Of a DNA stretch of 64,000 nucleotides, positions 17,163-26,336 are shown piece by piece. The position numbers and the translations under genes were made by a program. Each line of letters begins with the position of its first letter. Position 1 is the first letter of the stretch. The notes beneath the pieces were generated by a model. That model worked only from the letters and a program-made list of their open reading frames with translations, was not told where the DNA came from and searched no databases. This DNA comes from FEN-1219 sp039933105. GTDB taxonomy: Bacteria; Pseudomonadota; Gammaproteobacteria; Steroidobacterales; Rariloculaceae. The stretch is taken from assembly GCA_039933105.1 (NCBI GenBank), contig JBDTOT010000010.1, forward strand, positions 1 through 64,000, in the 5' to 3' direction.

Positions 17163-17446
17163 AGAAGCAGCTAATCGAACTCGCCTGCGTATTGCTGCTC
17201 GCTGCGTGCGTCACGGCATCGGGAATCTGGATCGTGGAGACGGAGCACCACTCGCGACAGCTATTCATTCAGGCCGAGGAGCTGAATCGCGAGCAGGACC
17301 AGCTGCAGATCGATTGGGGGCGCCTTCAGATCGAGCAGAGCACGTGGGCCACCCACCCGCGCATCGAGGGTCTCGCACGCGACCGTATGCACCTCACGGT
17401 GCCGCGTGACGAGCAGCTCGTCGTGGTCGTCGAGCCGAAGCGGTGA
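17159..17446 (+). CDS. ftsL: Cell division protein FtsL
   Basis: FtsL is a small bitopic protein that with FtsB and FtsQ activates septal synthesis by FtsWI. The ATG at 17159 overlaps the rsmH stop and gives 95 residues. There is a short cytoplasmic start (MKKQ), one membrane segment (about 5-25, LACVLLLAACVTASGIWIV) and then a coiled-coil region with a heptad-like pattern (about 30-70). The HPRIEGLARDRMHL end is typical of the family. Confidence 0.95.
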   Translation: MKKQLIELACVLLLAACVTASGIWIVETEHHSRQLFIQAEELNREQDQLQIDWGRLQIEQSTWATHPRIEGLARDRMHLTVPRDEQLVVVVEPKR

Positions 17447-17450
17447 ACGA

Positions 17451-19178
17451 ATGAAGCGCGGCGCGAAAACGACGGTGGCAGATCGGGCGCGTTGGCGCAC
17501 GACGTTGCTGCTCGCCGGCTTCGCGCTCGGCGCGTGTGCGCTCGAAGGCCGGATTCTATATCTGCAGCTCGTCAACAAGGCGTTCCTCACGGAACAGGGC
17601 AACGATCGGCATCTGCGCACCGTGCAGATCTCGGCGCATCGTGGCACGTTGACGGATCGCTACGGCGAGCCGCTCGCGGTGAGCACGCCGGTCGACACCG
17701 TGTGGGCGAACCCGCAGGAGCTGAAGCCGGCGCTGGCTCGTCTTCCCGAGCTCGCGGCCGTGCTCGACCAGGACACCGAGTGGCTCGAGCGCCGCATTAC
17801 CAGCAATCTCGATCGCGAGTTCGTGTTTCTGCAGCGCCATTTGCGCCCGGCGAAAGCCGAGCAGGTCTTGCAGCTCGGCCTGCCCGGCGTCGGCACTATT
17901 CGTGAGTATCAGCGCTTCTATCCCGCGGGCGAGGTCGCGGGCCATGTCGTTGGCTTCACGGACGTCGACGATCGCGGCCAGGAAGGGCTCGAAGCCGCGT
18001 TCGATCACTGGCTCAAGGGCGAGAACGGCAGCAAGCGTGTGCTGCAGGATCGGCTCGGGCACGTGATCGGCGACGTGGAGCTCCTGGGCCACGCGCGTCC
18101 CGGCAAGGATTTACGCACGAGCATCGACCTGCGCCTCCAGTACCTCGCGTACCGCGAGCTGAAGCGTGCGGTGACCGACAGCCATGCGCGTTCTGGCTCG
18201 GTCGTCGTGCTCGACCCGAACACGGGCGAAGTGCTGGCGATGGTGAATCAACCGTCATACAACCCGAACGATCGTTCGCAGTATCACGCCGAGCAGTACC
18301 GCAATCGCGCGGTCACCGACATTTTCGAGCCCGGCTCTAGCTTCAAGCCCCTCGTGCTCGCCGCGGCCCTCGAGAGCGGCTCATTTGGCCCGCGCACGAT
18401 GATCGATACGTCGCCGGGTTCGCTCTCCATCAATAACAGGAAGATCACCGAGGACGAGCACAACTTGGGTCGGGTCGATCTGACGACCGTGCTCGCGTTG
18501 TCGAGCAACGTCGGCGCCGCGCGCGTGGGGCTGTCGATGGAGCCGCAGACGATCTGGAAGATGCTGACCGGCTTCGGCATCGGTCGTTTGAGCGACAGCA
18601 CGTATCCCGGCGAGTCGGCCGGCGTGCTGAACGACCCGCAGCACTGGCGCACGATCGGCCAGGCCACGCTGTCCTACGGTTACGGCGTCGCGGTCACGGC
18701 GCTGCAGCTCGCACGCGCCTATTCGGCGATTGCTGCCAACGGCATCGTGCGACCGGTGTCGATGCTCGCCGTGGATGAGCCGCCGGCCGGTGAGCGCGTG
18801 ATCTCCGCGAATACCTCGCAGGAGCTGATCGGCATGCTCGAGGCCGTCGTTGCCCCGACCGGCACTGGCAAGCGCGCGGCGGTGCGCAACTTCCATATCG
18901 CAGGCAAGACGGGCACCACGCAGAAATCCGGAGTCGGTGGCTACAGCGCGGAGCGCCACGGCGCCATCTTCGCTGGCATCGCGCCGGCCAGTGCGCCGCG
19001 GCTCGTGGTCGTCGTCATGATCGACGAGCCGCAGAGCCAGGCCTACTACGGAGGCGACGTCGCGGCGCCCGTATTCGCGAACATCGTTTCCGGGGCGCTG
19101 CGCGTGATGGCAGTGCCGCCCGATGCGCTGCCGGCACCGGCCTTGACCGTGCTCGCGCAAGCGCAGGTGAGACCATGA
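17451..19178 (+). CDS. ftsI: Septal peptidoglycan transpeptidase FtsI (PBP3)
   Basis: FtsI cross-links septal peptidoglycan and works with FtsW. With the ATG at 17451 it has 575 residues. A membrane anchor (about 15-35) is followed by the pedestal domain and the transpeptidase. The three active-site motifs are all present: SSFK within EPGSSFKPL, SSN within LSSNVG, and KTGT within AGKTGTTQKSG. It lies 4 bases after ftsL and overlaps murE. It is the expected target of beta-lactams of the PBP3 class. Confidence 0.97.
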   Translation: MKRGAKTTVADRARWRTTLLLAGFALGACALEGRILYLQLVNKAFLTEQGNDRHLRTVQISAHRGTLTDRYGEPLAVSTPVDTVWANPQELKPALARLPELAAVLDQDTEWLERRITSNLDREFVFLQRHLRPAKAEQVLQLGLPGVGTIREYQRFYPAGEVAGHVVGFTDVDDRGQEGLEAAFDHWLKGENGSKRVLQDRLGHVIGDVELLGHARPGKDLRTSIDLRLQYLAYRELKRAVTDSHARSGSVVVLDPNTGEVLAMVNQPSYNPNDRSQYHAEQYRNRAVTDIFEPGSSFKPLVLAAALESGSFGPRTMIDTSPGSLSINNRKITEDEHNLGRVDLTTVLALSSNVGAARVGLSMEPQTIWKMLTGFGIGRLSDSTYPGESAGVLNDPQHWRTIGQATLSYGYGVAVTALQLARAYSAIAANGIVRPVSMLAVDEPPAGERVISANTSQELIGMLEAVVAPTGTGKRAAVRNFHIAGKTGTTQKSGVGGYSAERHGAIFAGIAPASAPRLVVVVMIDEPQSQAYYGGDVAAPVFANIVSGALRVMAVPPDALPAPALTVLAQAQVRP

Positions 19179-20644
19179 TGGCGGCGCTCGCAACACGCGG
19201 CCGCACGCTCGGCGAGTTGCTCGGTGCAGGAGCGGGCGGCTACGGCCGGCTCGCGATCACCGACCTCACGCTCGACAGCCGGCAAGTCACCGCCGGTGCC
19301 GCATTCGTCGCAATACAAGGCGGCCGAGAGCACGGGCTTGCCCATGCGGGCGAGGCGGTCGCTCGCGGTGCGGCGATCGTGCTGTACGAGCCGGTGCCCG
19401 AATTTCCGGACGTCGCGGCGCCAAGCCTCGCCGTGCCCGGCTTGAAAGCCCGACTTGGCGATCTCGCGCACGCGTTCTACGCGCTGCACCCTGCGCCGAC
19501 GCTGGTCGGTGTCACGGGCACGAACGGCAAGACGACCGTCGCGTACTTGTTGGCGCAGACACTCGGTCAGCCGCAGCGACCCTGCGCTTACATCGGCACG
19601 CTCGGTTACGGCGTGCCGCCGCAGCTCACGATCCACGGGCATACGACGCCGGACACGCTCACGCTGCATCGCGAGCTCGCGGAGCTACGTACGGCCCGCG
19701 TCGCGATGGAAGTGTCGTCGCACGCGTTGGCTCAGGATCGGATCGCGGGCCTCAAGTTCCACACGGCCGTATTCACGAATCTCACGCGCGATCATCTCGA
19801 TCTGCACGGCGATTTCACGAGCTACGGTAACGCGAAGCGGCGGCTGTTTCGGCTGCCGGAACTGCAGTGCGCGGTGCTGAATGCCGACGATCCGTTTGGC
19901 GCGTCACTCGGCGCCGATCTGCCGCGAGGCTGCGAGTTACTGCGCACGACTACGCGCGGAGCCGGCGCGGAGCTCGTGGGCCGCGTGCGCCGCTCGGATC
20001 TCGCCGGCCTCGATATCGAGATCAGTGGCAAGTTTGGCGTCGGGCGGCTGCAGTCGAAGCTGATCGGCACGTTCAACGCCGAGAATCTGCTCGCTGCGCT
20101 CGGCGCGTTGCTCGCTCAAGGTACGTCGTTGCCCTTGGCGTGCGCGGCGCTCAGCGCTGCGAAGCCGGCTCCGGGTCGCATGGAAGTTCTCGGCGGGCTG
20201 CCCATCAGACCGTGGGTCGTCATCGACTACGCGCACACGCCCGATGCGCTGGAGCGTGTGCTCGGCACGCTCGAGGCGGCCGTCACCGGCGAGCTCTGGT
20301 GCGTGTTCGGTTGCGGCGGCGATCGCGATCGCGGCAAACGGCCGCTGATGGGCGCCATCGCCGCAGATCTCGCCGATCGCGTCGTCCTGACCGACGACAA
20401 TCCGCGCAGCGAGGACCCGGTCGCGATCGTGAACGATATTCGCGCTGGCGTCGGCGAACATCCACGCGTCAGCGTGATCCATGACCGGCGCGCGGCACTC
20501 GCTCACGCGATCGGCAAGGCGCGGCCCGGCGACGTCGTATTGATCGCCGGCAAGGGCCACGAGTCCGACCAGCTCGTGGGTAACGAGCGGCGCGCGTTCA
20601 ACGACCGTGAGGTGGCCGTCGAGCTGCTGAAGGTCGTCCCATGA
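19175..20644 (+). CDS. murE: UDP-MurNAc-L-Ala-D-Glu:meso-diaminopimelate ligase MurE
   Basis: MurE adds the third amino acid of the stem peptide. The 489 residues hold the three Mur ligase domains. The P-loop GTNGKTT is near residue 113, and the C-terminal DNPR motif (VLTDDNPRSEDP) indicates meso-diaminopimelate rather than lysine as substrate. Stretches TPDTLTLHRELAELR and MEVSSHAL are family typical. It overlaps ftsI and murF by 4 bases each. Unlike the murF that follows, its C-terminal domain is complete. Confidence 0.97.
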   Translation: MMAALATRGRTLGELLGAGAGGYGRLAITDLTLDSRQVTAGAAFVAIQGGREHGLAHAGEAVARGAAIVLYEPVPEFPDVAAPSLAVPGLKARLGDLAHAFYALHPAPTLVGVTGTNGKTTVAYLLAQTLGQPQRPCAYIGTLGYGVPPQLTIHGHTTPDTLTLHRELAELRTARVAMEVSSHALAQDRIAGLKFHTAVFTNLTRDHLDLHGDFTSYGNAKRRLFRLPELQCAVLNADDPFGASLGADLPRGCELLRTTTRGAGAELVGRVRRSDLAGLDIEISGKFGVGRLQSKLIGTFNAENLLAALGALLAQGTSLPLACAALSAAKPAPGRMEVLGGLPIRPWVVIDYAHTPDALERVLGTLEAAVTGELWCVFGCGGDRDRGKRPLMGAIAADLADRVVLTDDNPRSEDPVAIVNDIRAGVGEHPRVSVIHDRRAALAHAIGKARPGDVVLIAGKGHESDQLVGNERRAFNDREVAVELLKVVP

Positions 20645-21603
20645 TGTTGCGAACGCTCAGCGCAGTCGCGAATGAAGTCAATGGAACGCTGGTGGGCGCC
20701 GACGCACCGTTCGGCCCGGTCTCCACCGACAGTCGCAGGTTGATTCCCGGAGCGCTGTTCGTCGCCATCGCGGGCGATCGCTTCGATGGCAACGACTTCG
20801 TGGCCGACGCGCACGCGAAGGGCGCCGCCGGCGCTCTCGTGTCGCGCCGCGCGAGCTCGTCGCTGCGGCAGATCGAGGTTCGCGACACCCGACGGGCTCT
20901 CGGCCTCATGGCCAAAGCCTGGCGCACGACATTCGCCATGCCGACTGTCGTAGTCGCGGGCAGCAGCGGCAAGACCATAGTCAAAGAGCTCGTCGCGTCG
21001 ATCTTGGGTGTGAGCCGCTCGATCTGTGTGACACAGGGCAACATGAACAACGACATCGGCGTGCCGCTGACGCTGCTGATGCTGACGGACGAGCATGACG
21101 CGCTCGTCGTGGAGCTCGGCGCCAGCCGCGCGGGCGAAATCGACTACCTCGCGAATCTCGCCCAGCCCACCGTGGCTGTGATCACGAATGCCGCGCCCGG
21201 GCATCTCAGAGGATTCGGTTCGGTGGCGGGAGTTGCGGCGGGCAAAGGTGAGCTGCTCGACCACCTGCCGCGCGCGGGCACCGCCGTACTGAATGCAGAC
21301 GATCCATTTCGCGGCGACTGGTTCGCGCGTGCGCCGTGCGAAGACAGGGTCACGTTTGGTTTCTCGCCCGGCGCGGATTGTCGTGTGATCGGCGAGCCCA
21401 CTTATGGCGCCGCGGGTTCGGAGTTTACGCTGCAATTGCCGGACGGCGACGAAGTCGACGTCTGGCTACCGTTGCCCGGGCGGCACAACGTCGTGAACGC
21501 GATGGCTGCCGCGGCGGCCGCGCAAGCCGCGGGCGCGAGCGCCGAGGACATTGGCGATGGGTTAGCGCATGCGGTCGCAGTGCCCGAGGCGGTCGCATGC
21601 TGA
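20641..21603 (+). CDS. murF: Truncated UDP-MurNAc-tripeptide:D-Ala-D-Ala ligase MurF lacking its C-terminal domain
   Basis: MurF normally adds D-Ala-D-Ala to complete the stem peptide and has about 450 residues in three domains. Here the reading frame encodes only 320. The N-terminal uridine-nucleotide domain (1-95) and central ATPase domain (GSSGKT at 107-112, NMNNDIGVPLTLL at 134-146, GKGE at 201-204, GRHNVVNA at 280-287) are present. The C-terminal domain that binds the dipeptide, with its usual DDSYNANP motif, is absent. The frame ends AVAVPEAVAC and mraY begins 4 bases earlier. Two positions look altered: Ile113 after GKT, usually Ser/Thr, and Arg190 in GHLRGFG, usually Glu. It may be a pseudogene, a deletion in this strain, or an assembly join. 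Confidence 0.9.
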   Translation: MMLRTLSAVANEVNGTLVGADAPFGPVSTDSRRLIPGALFVAIAGDRFDGNDFVADAHAKGAAGALVSRRASSSLRQIEVRDTRRALGLMAKAWRTTFAMPTVVVAGSSGKTIVKELVASILGVSRSICVTQGNMNNDIGVPLTLLMLTDEHDALVVELGASRAGEIDYLANLAQPTVAVITNAAPGHLRGFGSVAGVAAGKGELLDHLPRAGTAVLNADDPFRGDWFARAPCEDRVTFGFSPGADCRVIGEPTYGAAGSEFTLQLPDGDEVDVWLPLPGRHNVVNAMAAAAAAQAAGASAEDIGDGLAHAVAVPEAVAC

Positions 21604-22685
21604 TTCTGATCGCGGATCATCTGGCCCGCCTCTACACGGTCTTTAACGTCTTCAGCTACCTCACGATGCGCGCGATCCTGTCCGCGCTGACCGCGCTCGT
21701 GCTGTCGTTCGCCATGGGTCCGTGGCTGATCCAGCGCCTGCAAATGCAAAAGGTCGGGCAGCAGATCCGCGAGCTCGGCCCGCAAAGCCACCAACCGAAA
21801 GCGGGAACGCCCACGATGGGTGGTGCGCTGATCCTGCTTGCGATCGCGTTCAGCACGCTGCTGTGGTCGAACCTGAGCAACCGATTCGTCTGGCTCGTGC
21901 TCGGAGGCACGTTGTTCTTCGGCGTGATCGGTTTCGTCGACGACTACAAAAAAATCGTCGTGCGCAACTCGAAGGGCCTTTCCGCGCGCTCCAAGATCTT
22001 CTGGCAGACCGTCGGCGCGCTCGCGCTCGCGATCGGGTTCTATGTCAGCGCGGAGAACACCGCGGTCGAGCACGCGCTGCTGATTCCCTATTTGAAGAAC
22101 TACAGTATCGAATTGCCGGCCGTGGCGTACGTCGTGGTCACGGCGCTCGTGATCGTCGGAGCGAGCAACGGCGTGAACCTGACGGATGGTCTCGACGGCC
22201 TCGCGATCATGCCGGCCGTGCTCGTCGCCACGGCGCTCGGCGTGTTCGCGTACGCCGCCGGCAACACGATCTTTTCGAATTACCTCGGGATCCCATACGT
22301 CGCGGGATCCGGCGAGCTCCTGGTTTTCTGTGCGGCCCTGGCTGGCGCCGGCTTGGGCTTCTTGTGGTTCAACACCTACCCCGCGCAAGTGTTCATGGGT
22401 GACATCGGTGCTCTCGCACTCGGTGCTGCTCTGGGCCTCGTGGCGGTCGCGGTGCGGCAAGAGCTGGTGCTGTTCATCATGGGCGGGGTTTTCGTCGTCG
22501 AAACCGTCTCAGTCATCATCCAGGTTGCCTCCTACAAGTTGACCGGCCGGCGCATTTTTCGCATGGCGCCGTTACATCATCACTTCGAGCTCAAGGGCTG
22601 GGCCGAGCCGAAGGTCATCGTACGTTTCTGGATCATCACCGTGATTCTGGTGTTGATCGGTTTGGCCAGCTTGAAGATTCGCTGA
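21597..22685 (+). CDS. mraY: Phospho-N-acetylmuramoyl-pentapeptide transferase MraY
   Basis: MraY moves phospho-MurNAc-pentapeptide onto undecaprenyl phosphate, making lipid I in the inner membrane. The ATG at 21597 gives 362 residues with about ten membrane segments. Catalytic motifs are present: GFVDDYKK, NLTDGLDGLA and the cytoplasmic LHHHFELKGW loop. It overlaps the truncated murF by 7 bases. Its TGA and the next ATG overlap as TGATG at 22683-22687, coupling it to murD. The intact mraY argues that pentapeptide substrate is still made in the cell. Confidence 0.98.
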   Translation: MLILIADHLARLYTVFNVFSYLTMRAILSALTALVLSFAMGPWLIQRLQMQKVGQQIRELGPQSHQPKAGTPTMGGALILLAIAFSTLLWSNLSNRFVWLVLGGTLFFGVIGFVDDYKKIVVRNSKGLSARSKIFWQTVGALALAIGFYVSAENTAVEHALLIPYLKNYSIELPAVAYVVVTALVIVGASNGVNLTDGLDGLAIMPAVLVATALGVFAYAAGNTIFSNYLGIPYVAGSGELLVFCAALAGAGLGFLWFNTYPAQVFMGDIGALALGAALGLVAVAVRQELVLFIMGGVFVVETVSVIIQVASYKLTGRRIFRMAPLHHHFELKGWAEPKVIVRFWIITVILVLIGLASLKIR

Positions 22686-24094
22686 TGGCAGCGATTGCGG
22701 CAGTACGGCCGTTCGACGCGAGGCGGCCGCGCAGCAGAACAGCGACACGGAAGGAATCGGTGCGAGAGACCGCAGCAAAACGCAGCTTGATCGTAGGCCT
22801 CGGCGCCACGGGCATGGCGGTCGCGCGCTATCTCTGCGCGCGCGGTGAATCCGTACGCGTGATCGATAGTCGCGCGAACCCGCCGGGCCTCGATGACCTT
22901 AAAACGGCTTGTCCAGAGGCCGAAGTCATCGTCGAGACGCTCGACGCAAAGTGGCTCGATGACGCGAGTCGCGTGCTGTTGTCGCCGGGGCTCCCGTACG
23001 ACATTCCACTCGCGCTCGAGGCGCGCCGGCGCGGCCTGGCCGTTATCGGCGACATCGAGCTGTTCGCGCTCGCGGCGCGTGCGCCCGTCATCGCCGTCAC
23101 GGGCAGCAACGGCAAGAGCACCGTCACGACGCTCGCCTCGCAGATGCTGAAGGCGCAAGGGCTCGCCGCTCCGGCCGGCGGCAATCTCGGGCCGCCAGCG
23201 CTCGACCTGCTCGACTTCCCGGCCGATGCCTACGTGCTCGAGATCTCGAGCTTCCAGATGGAAACCGCGGACAGCCTTGCGCCGCTCTCCGCCGCAGTGC
23301 TGAACGTGTCGCCCGATCACCTCGACCGGCACATCACGCTCGAACGTTACGCCGAGCTCAAGGAGAAGCTGCTGCGCTCGGCCGATTACGCCGTCGTGAA
23401 TGCAGACGACCCGATCGTCGCGGCCATGGGCGCGCGCCATCCGCGGGTGGTGCCATTCTCCGTTGCGACCGAGCTCGCGCGCGGGTACTCGATCGTTGTG
23501 CGAAACGGCGAACGCTGGCTCGCGCGCGACCGTGAACCGCTGCTGCGTGCCGCGGAGCTCGCGATTCGGGGAACCCACAATGAGGCCAATGCCCTCGCGG
23601 CACTCGCGCTGACGGCAGAGCTCACACGGAACCTGCCCGCGGCGCTCGAAGCGCTGCGTACGTTTCCAGGGTTGCCGCATCGCTGTCAGCGTGTCGCCTT
23701 GCGTAAAGGTGTCACCTACGTCGACGACTCGAAGGGCACCAACGTTGGCGCGACGCTGGCCGCACTAAATGGGTGCGACGGCCCGCTCGTGCTCATCGCA
23801 GGTGGCCTTGCGAAAGGCCAGGATTTGGCGCCGCTTGCGGCGGGCGCCCGCGGCAAGGTGCGCGCTGCGGTTCTGATCGGCACGGCCGCGCCTGATCTCG
23901 AGCAAGCGCTCGCCGGCGTTTGCCCCACGGTGCGTGCCGCGAACATGAGCGATGCCGTCGCTCGCTCGGCCGCCCTCGCGCGCCGCGGCGACACGGTGCT
24001 GTTGTCGCCTGCCTGCGCGAGTCAGGACATGTTCCGAGACTACAAGGAGCGAGGCGACTTGTTCGCGCGCGCGGCGGAGGAGCTGCCGGAATGA
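22685..24094 (+). CDS. murD: UDP-MurNAc-L-alanine:D-glutamate ligase MurD
   Basis: MurD adds D-glutamate to UDP-MurNAc-L-Ala. From the coupled ATG at 22685 the protein has 469 residues, but the first 25 are basic and unlike the family. A GTG at 22760 with AAGGA just upstream gives 444 residues, the more usual length (MRETAAKRS then LIVGLGATGMAVARYL). The P-loop is GSNGKSTVTTLAS, and DDSKGTNVGATLAAL lies at the C-terminal domain, as expected. The stop overlaps the ftsW start. Confidence 0.96.
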   Translation: MAAIAAVRPFDARRPRSRTATRKESVRETAAKRSLIVGLGATGMAVARYLCARGESVRVIDSRANPPGLDDLKTACPEAEVIVETLDAKWLDDASRVLLSPGLPYDIPLALEARRRGLAVIGDIELFALAARAPVIAVTGSNGKSTVTTLASQMLKAQGLAAPAGGNLGPPALDLLDFPADAYVLEISSFQMETADSLAPLSAAVLNVSPDHLDRHITLERYAELKEKLLRSADYAVVNADDPIVAAMGARHPRVVPFSVATELARGYSIVVRNGERWLARDREPLLRAAELAIRGTHNEANALAALALTAELTRNLPAALEALRTFPGLPHRCQRVALRKGVTYVDDSKGTNVGATLAALNGCDGPLVLIAGGLAKGQDLAPLAAGARGKVRAAVLIGTAAPDLEQALAGVCPTVRAANMSDAVARSAALARRGDTVLLSPACASQDMFRDYKERGDLFARAAEELPE

Positions 24095-25248
24095 GTGCAG
24101 CCGCAACACCGCGCAACGCCGCGTTCGATCCCATGCTCGTGGCCTCGCTCGTCGCGTTGCTTGTGATCGGCGCAATTATGGTGGGCTCTGCGTCGATCTC
24201 CATCGCCGATCGGCAGACCGGGGAGCCGCTGTTCTATCTGGTGCGGCACCTCGGGGCGATCGGCATCGGCGTAGCCGGCATGGTGGTCGCGAGCTTGGTG
24301 CCGACCGAGCTCTGGTACCGCATGAATTGGCTGCTGCTCGTGATCGCGTTCGGGCTGCTCGCGATCGTGCTGATCCCGGGTTTGGGTCATGCGGTGAACG
24401 GCAGCCGCCGTTGGTTGCTCGTTGGCCCCGTCACGCTGCAGGCCTCCGAGCCGGCTCGCCTGTGCCTTCTCCTTTATATCTCGAGCTACGCCGTGCGGCG
24501 TGCGCAGGAGCTCGGTGCGAGCCTGAATGGTCTCGTGAAGCCGCTGCTCGTGATCGGCGGCGCGAGCGCGTTGCTGCTCATAGAGCCGGACTTCGGCTCC
24601 TCCGTCGTGCTCGGCGCGACGACGCTTGCCGTGCTCTTCGTGGCAGGCGCACGGTTGCGCGACTTCCTGCTTGCCGTTGCCGTCGGCGTGGTATTGCTCA
24701 CGATCCTCGCGTTGTCGTCGAAATACCGGCTCGCGCGGCTCATGGTGTTTCGCGATCCCTGGGCCGATCCGTTCGCAGGCGGCTTCCAGCTCACGCAATC
24801 GCTGATCGCCATCGGTCGCGGCGATCTCGGTGGCGTGGGCTTGGGCGAGAGCGTGCAGAAGCTGTTCTATCTGCCCGAAGCACACACGGACTTTGTCTTT
24901 GCCGTGCTCGTCGAGGAGCTCGGCTTCGCGGGCGCGTCGATCGTGATCGCGCTGTTTGGCATCGTCGTCTACCGGGCCATCAAGCTCGGCCGCGATGCGC
25001 TGCAGAGTGGAATGCATTTCCAGGGGCTCGTCGCGATCGGCGTCGGCCTCATGCTCGGTTTCGAAGCCTTCATCAACATCGGCGTGAATACCGGCCTGTT
25101 GCCGACGAAAGGTTTGCCACTGCCGCTCGTGAGCTACGGTCGCTCGAGCACTGTCGTCACGCTCATCGCGCTTGGCTTCCTGCTGCGTATCCACCGCGAG
25201 CTCCACGGCAATCAGAAGCGCCTCGTGCAGCGCGGGTACGTTCGATGA
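24091..25248 (+). CDS. ftsW: Septal peptidoglycan glycosyltransferase FtsW
   Basis: FtsW is the SEDS-family glycosyltransferase that polymerises lipid II at the septum, paired with FtsI. The ATG at 24091 overlaps the murD stop and gives 385 residues with about ten membrane helices. SEDS markers include LIEPDFGSSVVL, the loop GLGESVQKLFYLPEAHTDF and the end PLPLVSYGRSS. The last motif is more often SYGGSS. It lies between murD and murG, the standard place. Confidence 0.97.
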   Translation: MSAAATPRNAAFDPMLVASLVALLVIGAIMVGSASISIADRQTGEPLFYLVRHLGAIGIGVAGMVVASLVPTELWYRMNWLLLVIAFGLLAIVLIPGLGHAVNGSRRWLLVGPVTLQASEPARLCLLLYISSYAVRRAQELGASLNGLVKPLLVIGGASALLLIEPDFGSSVVLGATTLAVLFVAGARLRDFLLAVAVGVVLLTILALSSKYRLARLMVFRDPWADPFAGGFQLTQSLIAIGRGDLGGVGLGESVQKLFYLPEAHTDFVFAVLVEELGFAGASIVIALFGIVVYRAIKLGRDALQSGMHFQGLVAIGVGLMLGFEAFINIGVNTGLLPTKGLPLPLVSYGRSSTVVTLIALGFLLRIHRELHGNQKRLVQRGYVR

Positions 25249-26336
25249 CCGCCGGCCCCATCATGATCATGGCGGGCGGCACGGGTGGGCATGTATTTCC
25301 GGGGCTCGCCGTGGCCGCCGAGCTGAAAGCCCGCGACTGCGACGTCGTGTGGCTTGGCACGCACCGTGGGCTCGAAGCCCGGCTCGTGCCGCAACACGGC
25401 ATCGAGATCGAATGGATCACGATTGCGGGCGTGCGCGGCCGTGGCGTGCTCGCGTGGATCAGCGCGCCGTTTCAGATCGTTGGCGCCGTACTCGAAGCGC
25501 TGCGCGCGTTGCGCCGGCGCAAGCCCGCCGCTGTGCTCGGCATGGGCGGCTTTGTCGCGGGGCCGGGCGGGATTGCGGCGTGGCTTGCTCGCAAGCCGCT
25601 ATTGATTCACGAGCAGAATTCCGTGGCTGGCACGACGAATCGCTGGCTCGCGCCGTTCGCCAAACGCGTGTTCGAAGCGTTTCCGGATAGTTTCCCCCAC
25701 CACGTTCACGCCGAGCTGATCGGCAACCCGGTGCGGCGTTCGTTGACCGCGTCGGAGGCGCCGCGCACGCGGCTCGGCGCGCGGCGCGCGCAGCGCCGTC
25801 GCGTGCTCGTCATCGGCGGTAGCCAGGGCGCGCGGATTTTGAATGCGACGCTGCCGCACGCTTTCGCTGCTTTGCCCGCGGATGCGCGGCCCGAGATTTG
25901 GCACCAGGCCGGACGTTCCGGTCTCGATGCGGCACGCGCGACGTACGCCGCGGCGGGCGTTACGGCTCGCGTCGACGAATTCATCGACGACATGGGCGCG
26001 GCGTATCAATGGGCGGATCTCGTGGTCGCGCGCGCCGGCGCGTTGACCGTGAGCGAGCTCGCCACGATTGGCGTCGGCGCGATCCTCGTGCCGTTCAAGG
26101 CTGCGATCGACGATCACCAGACGCAGAACGCGCGGCACTTCGTCGGCGGTGGCGCCGGCGTGTTGATCGCCGAGCAGGAGTTGACGCCCGCGGGTCTCGC
26201 AGCAGCGCTTGAGGTCTGCCTCACTGATTTCGACCGGCTCGTCGCGATGGCTGAAGCCGCGCGCAAACAGGCCAGGATGGCCGCGGCCGAGAAGCTTGCG
26301 GCCGCGTGCCTCGAAGCCGCGGAGGCGCGCGCATGA
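25245..26336 (+). CDS. murG: Undecaprenyldiphospho-muramoylpentapeptide beta-N-acetylglucosaminyltransferase MurG
   Basis: MurG adds GlcNAc to lipid I, forming lipid II on the inner face of the membrane. The ATG at 25245 overlaps the ftsW stop and gives 363 residues. Two Rossmann-like domains carry GGTGGHVFPGLAVA at residues 11-24 and GGSQGARILNATLP in the second half. HEQNSVAGTTNR and the UDP-GlcNAc-binding region ARAGALTVSELATIG are diagnostic. It is coupled to murC by a 4-base overlap. Confidence 0.98.
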   Translation: MTAGPIMIMAGGTGGHVFPGLAVAAELKARDCDVVWLGTHRGLEARLVPQHGIEIEWITIAGVRGRGVLAWISAPFQIVGAVLEALRALRRRKPAAVLGMGGFVAGPGGIAAWLARKPLLIHEQNSVAGTTNRWLAPFAKRVFEAFPDSFPHHVHAELIGNPVRRSLTASEAPRTRLGARRAQRRRVLVIGGSQGARILNATLPHAFAALPADARPEIWHQAGRSGLDAARATYAAAGVTARVDEFIDDMGAAYQWADLVVARAGALTVSELATIGVGAILVPFKAAIDDHQTQNARHFVGGGAGVLIAEQELTPAGLAAALEVCLTDFDRLVAMAEAARKQARMAAAEKLAAACLEAAEARA

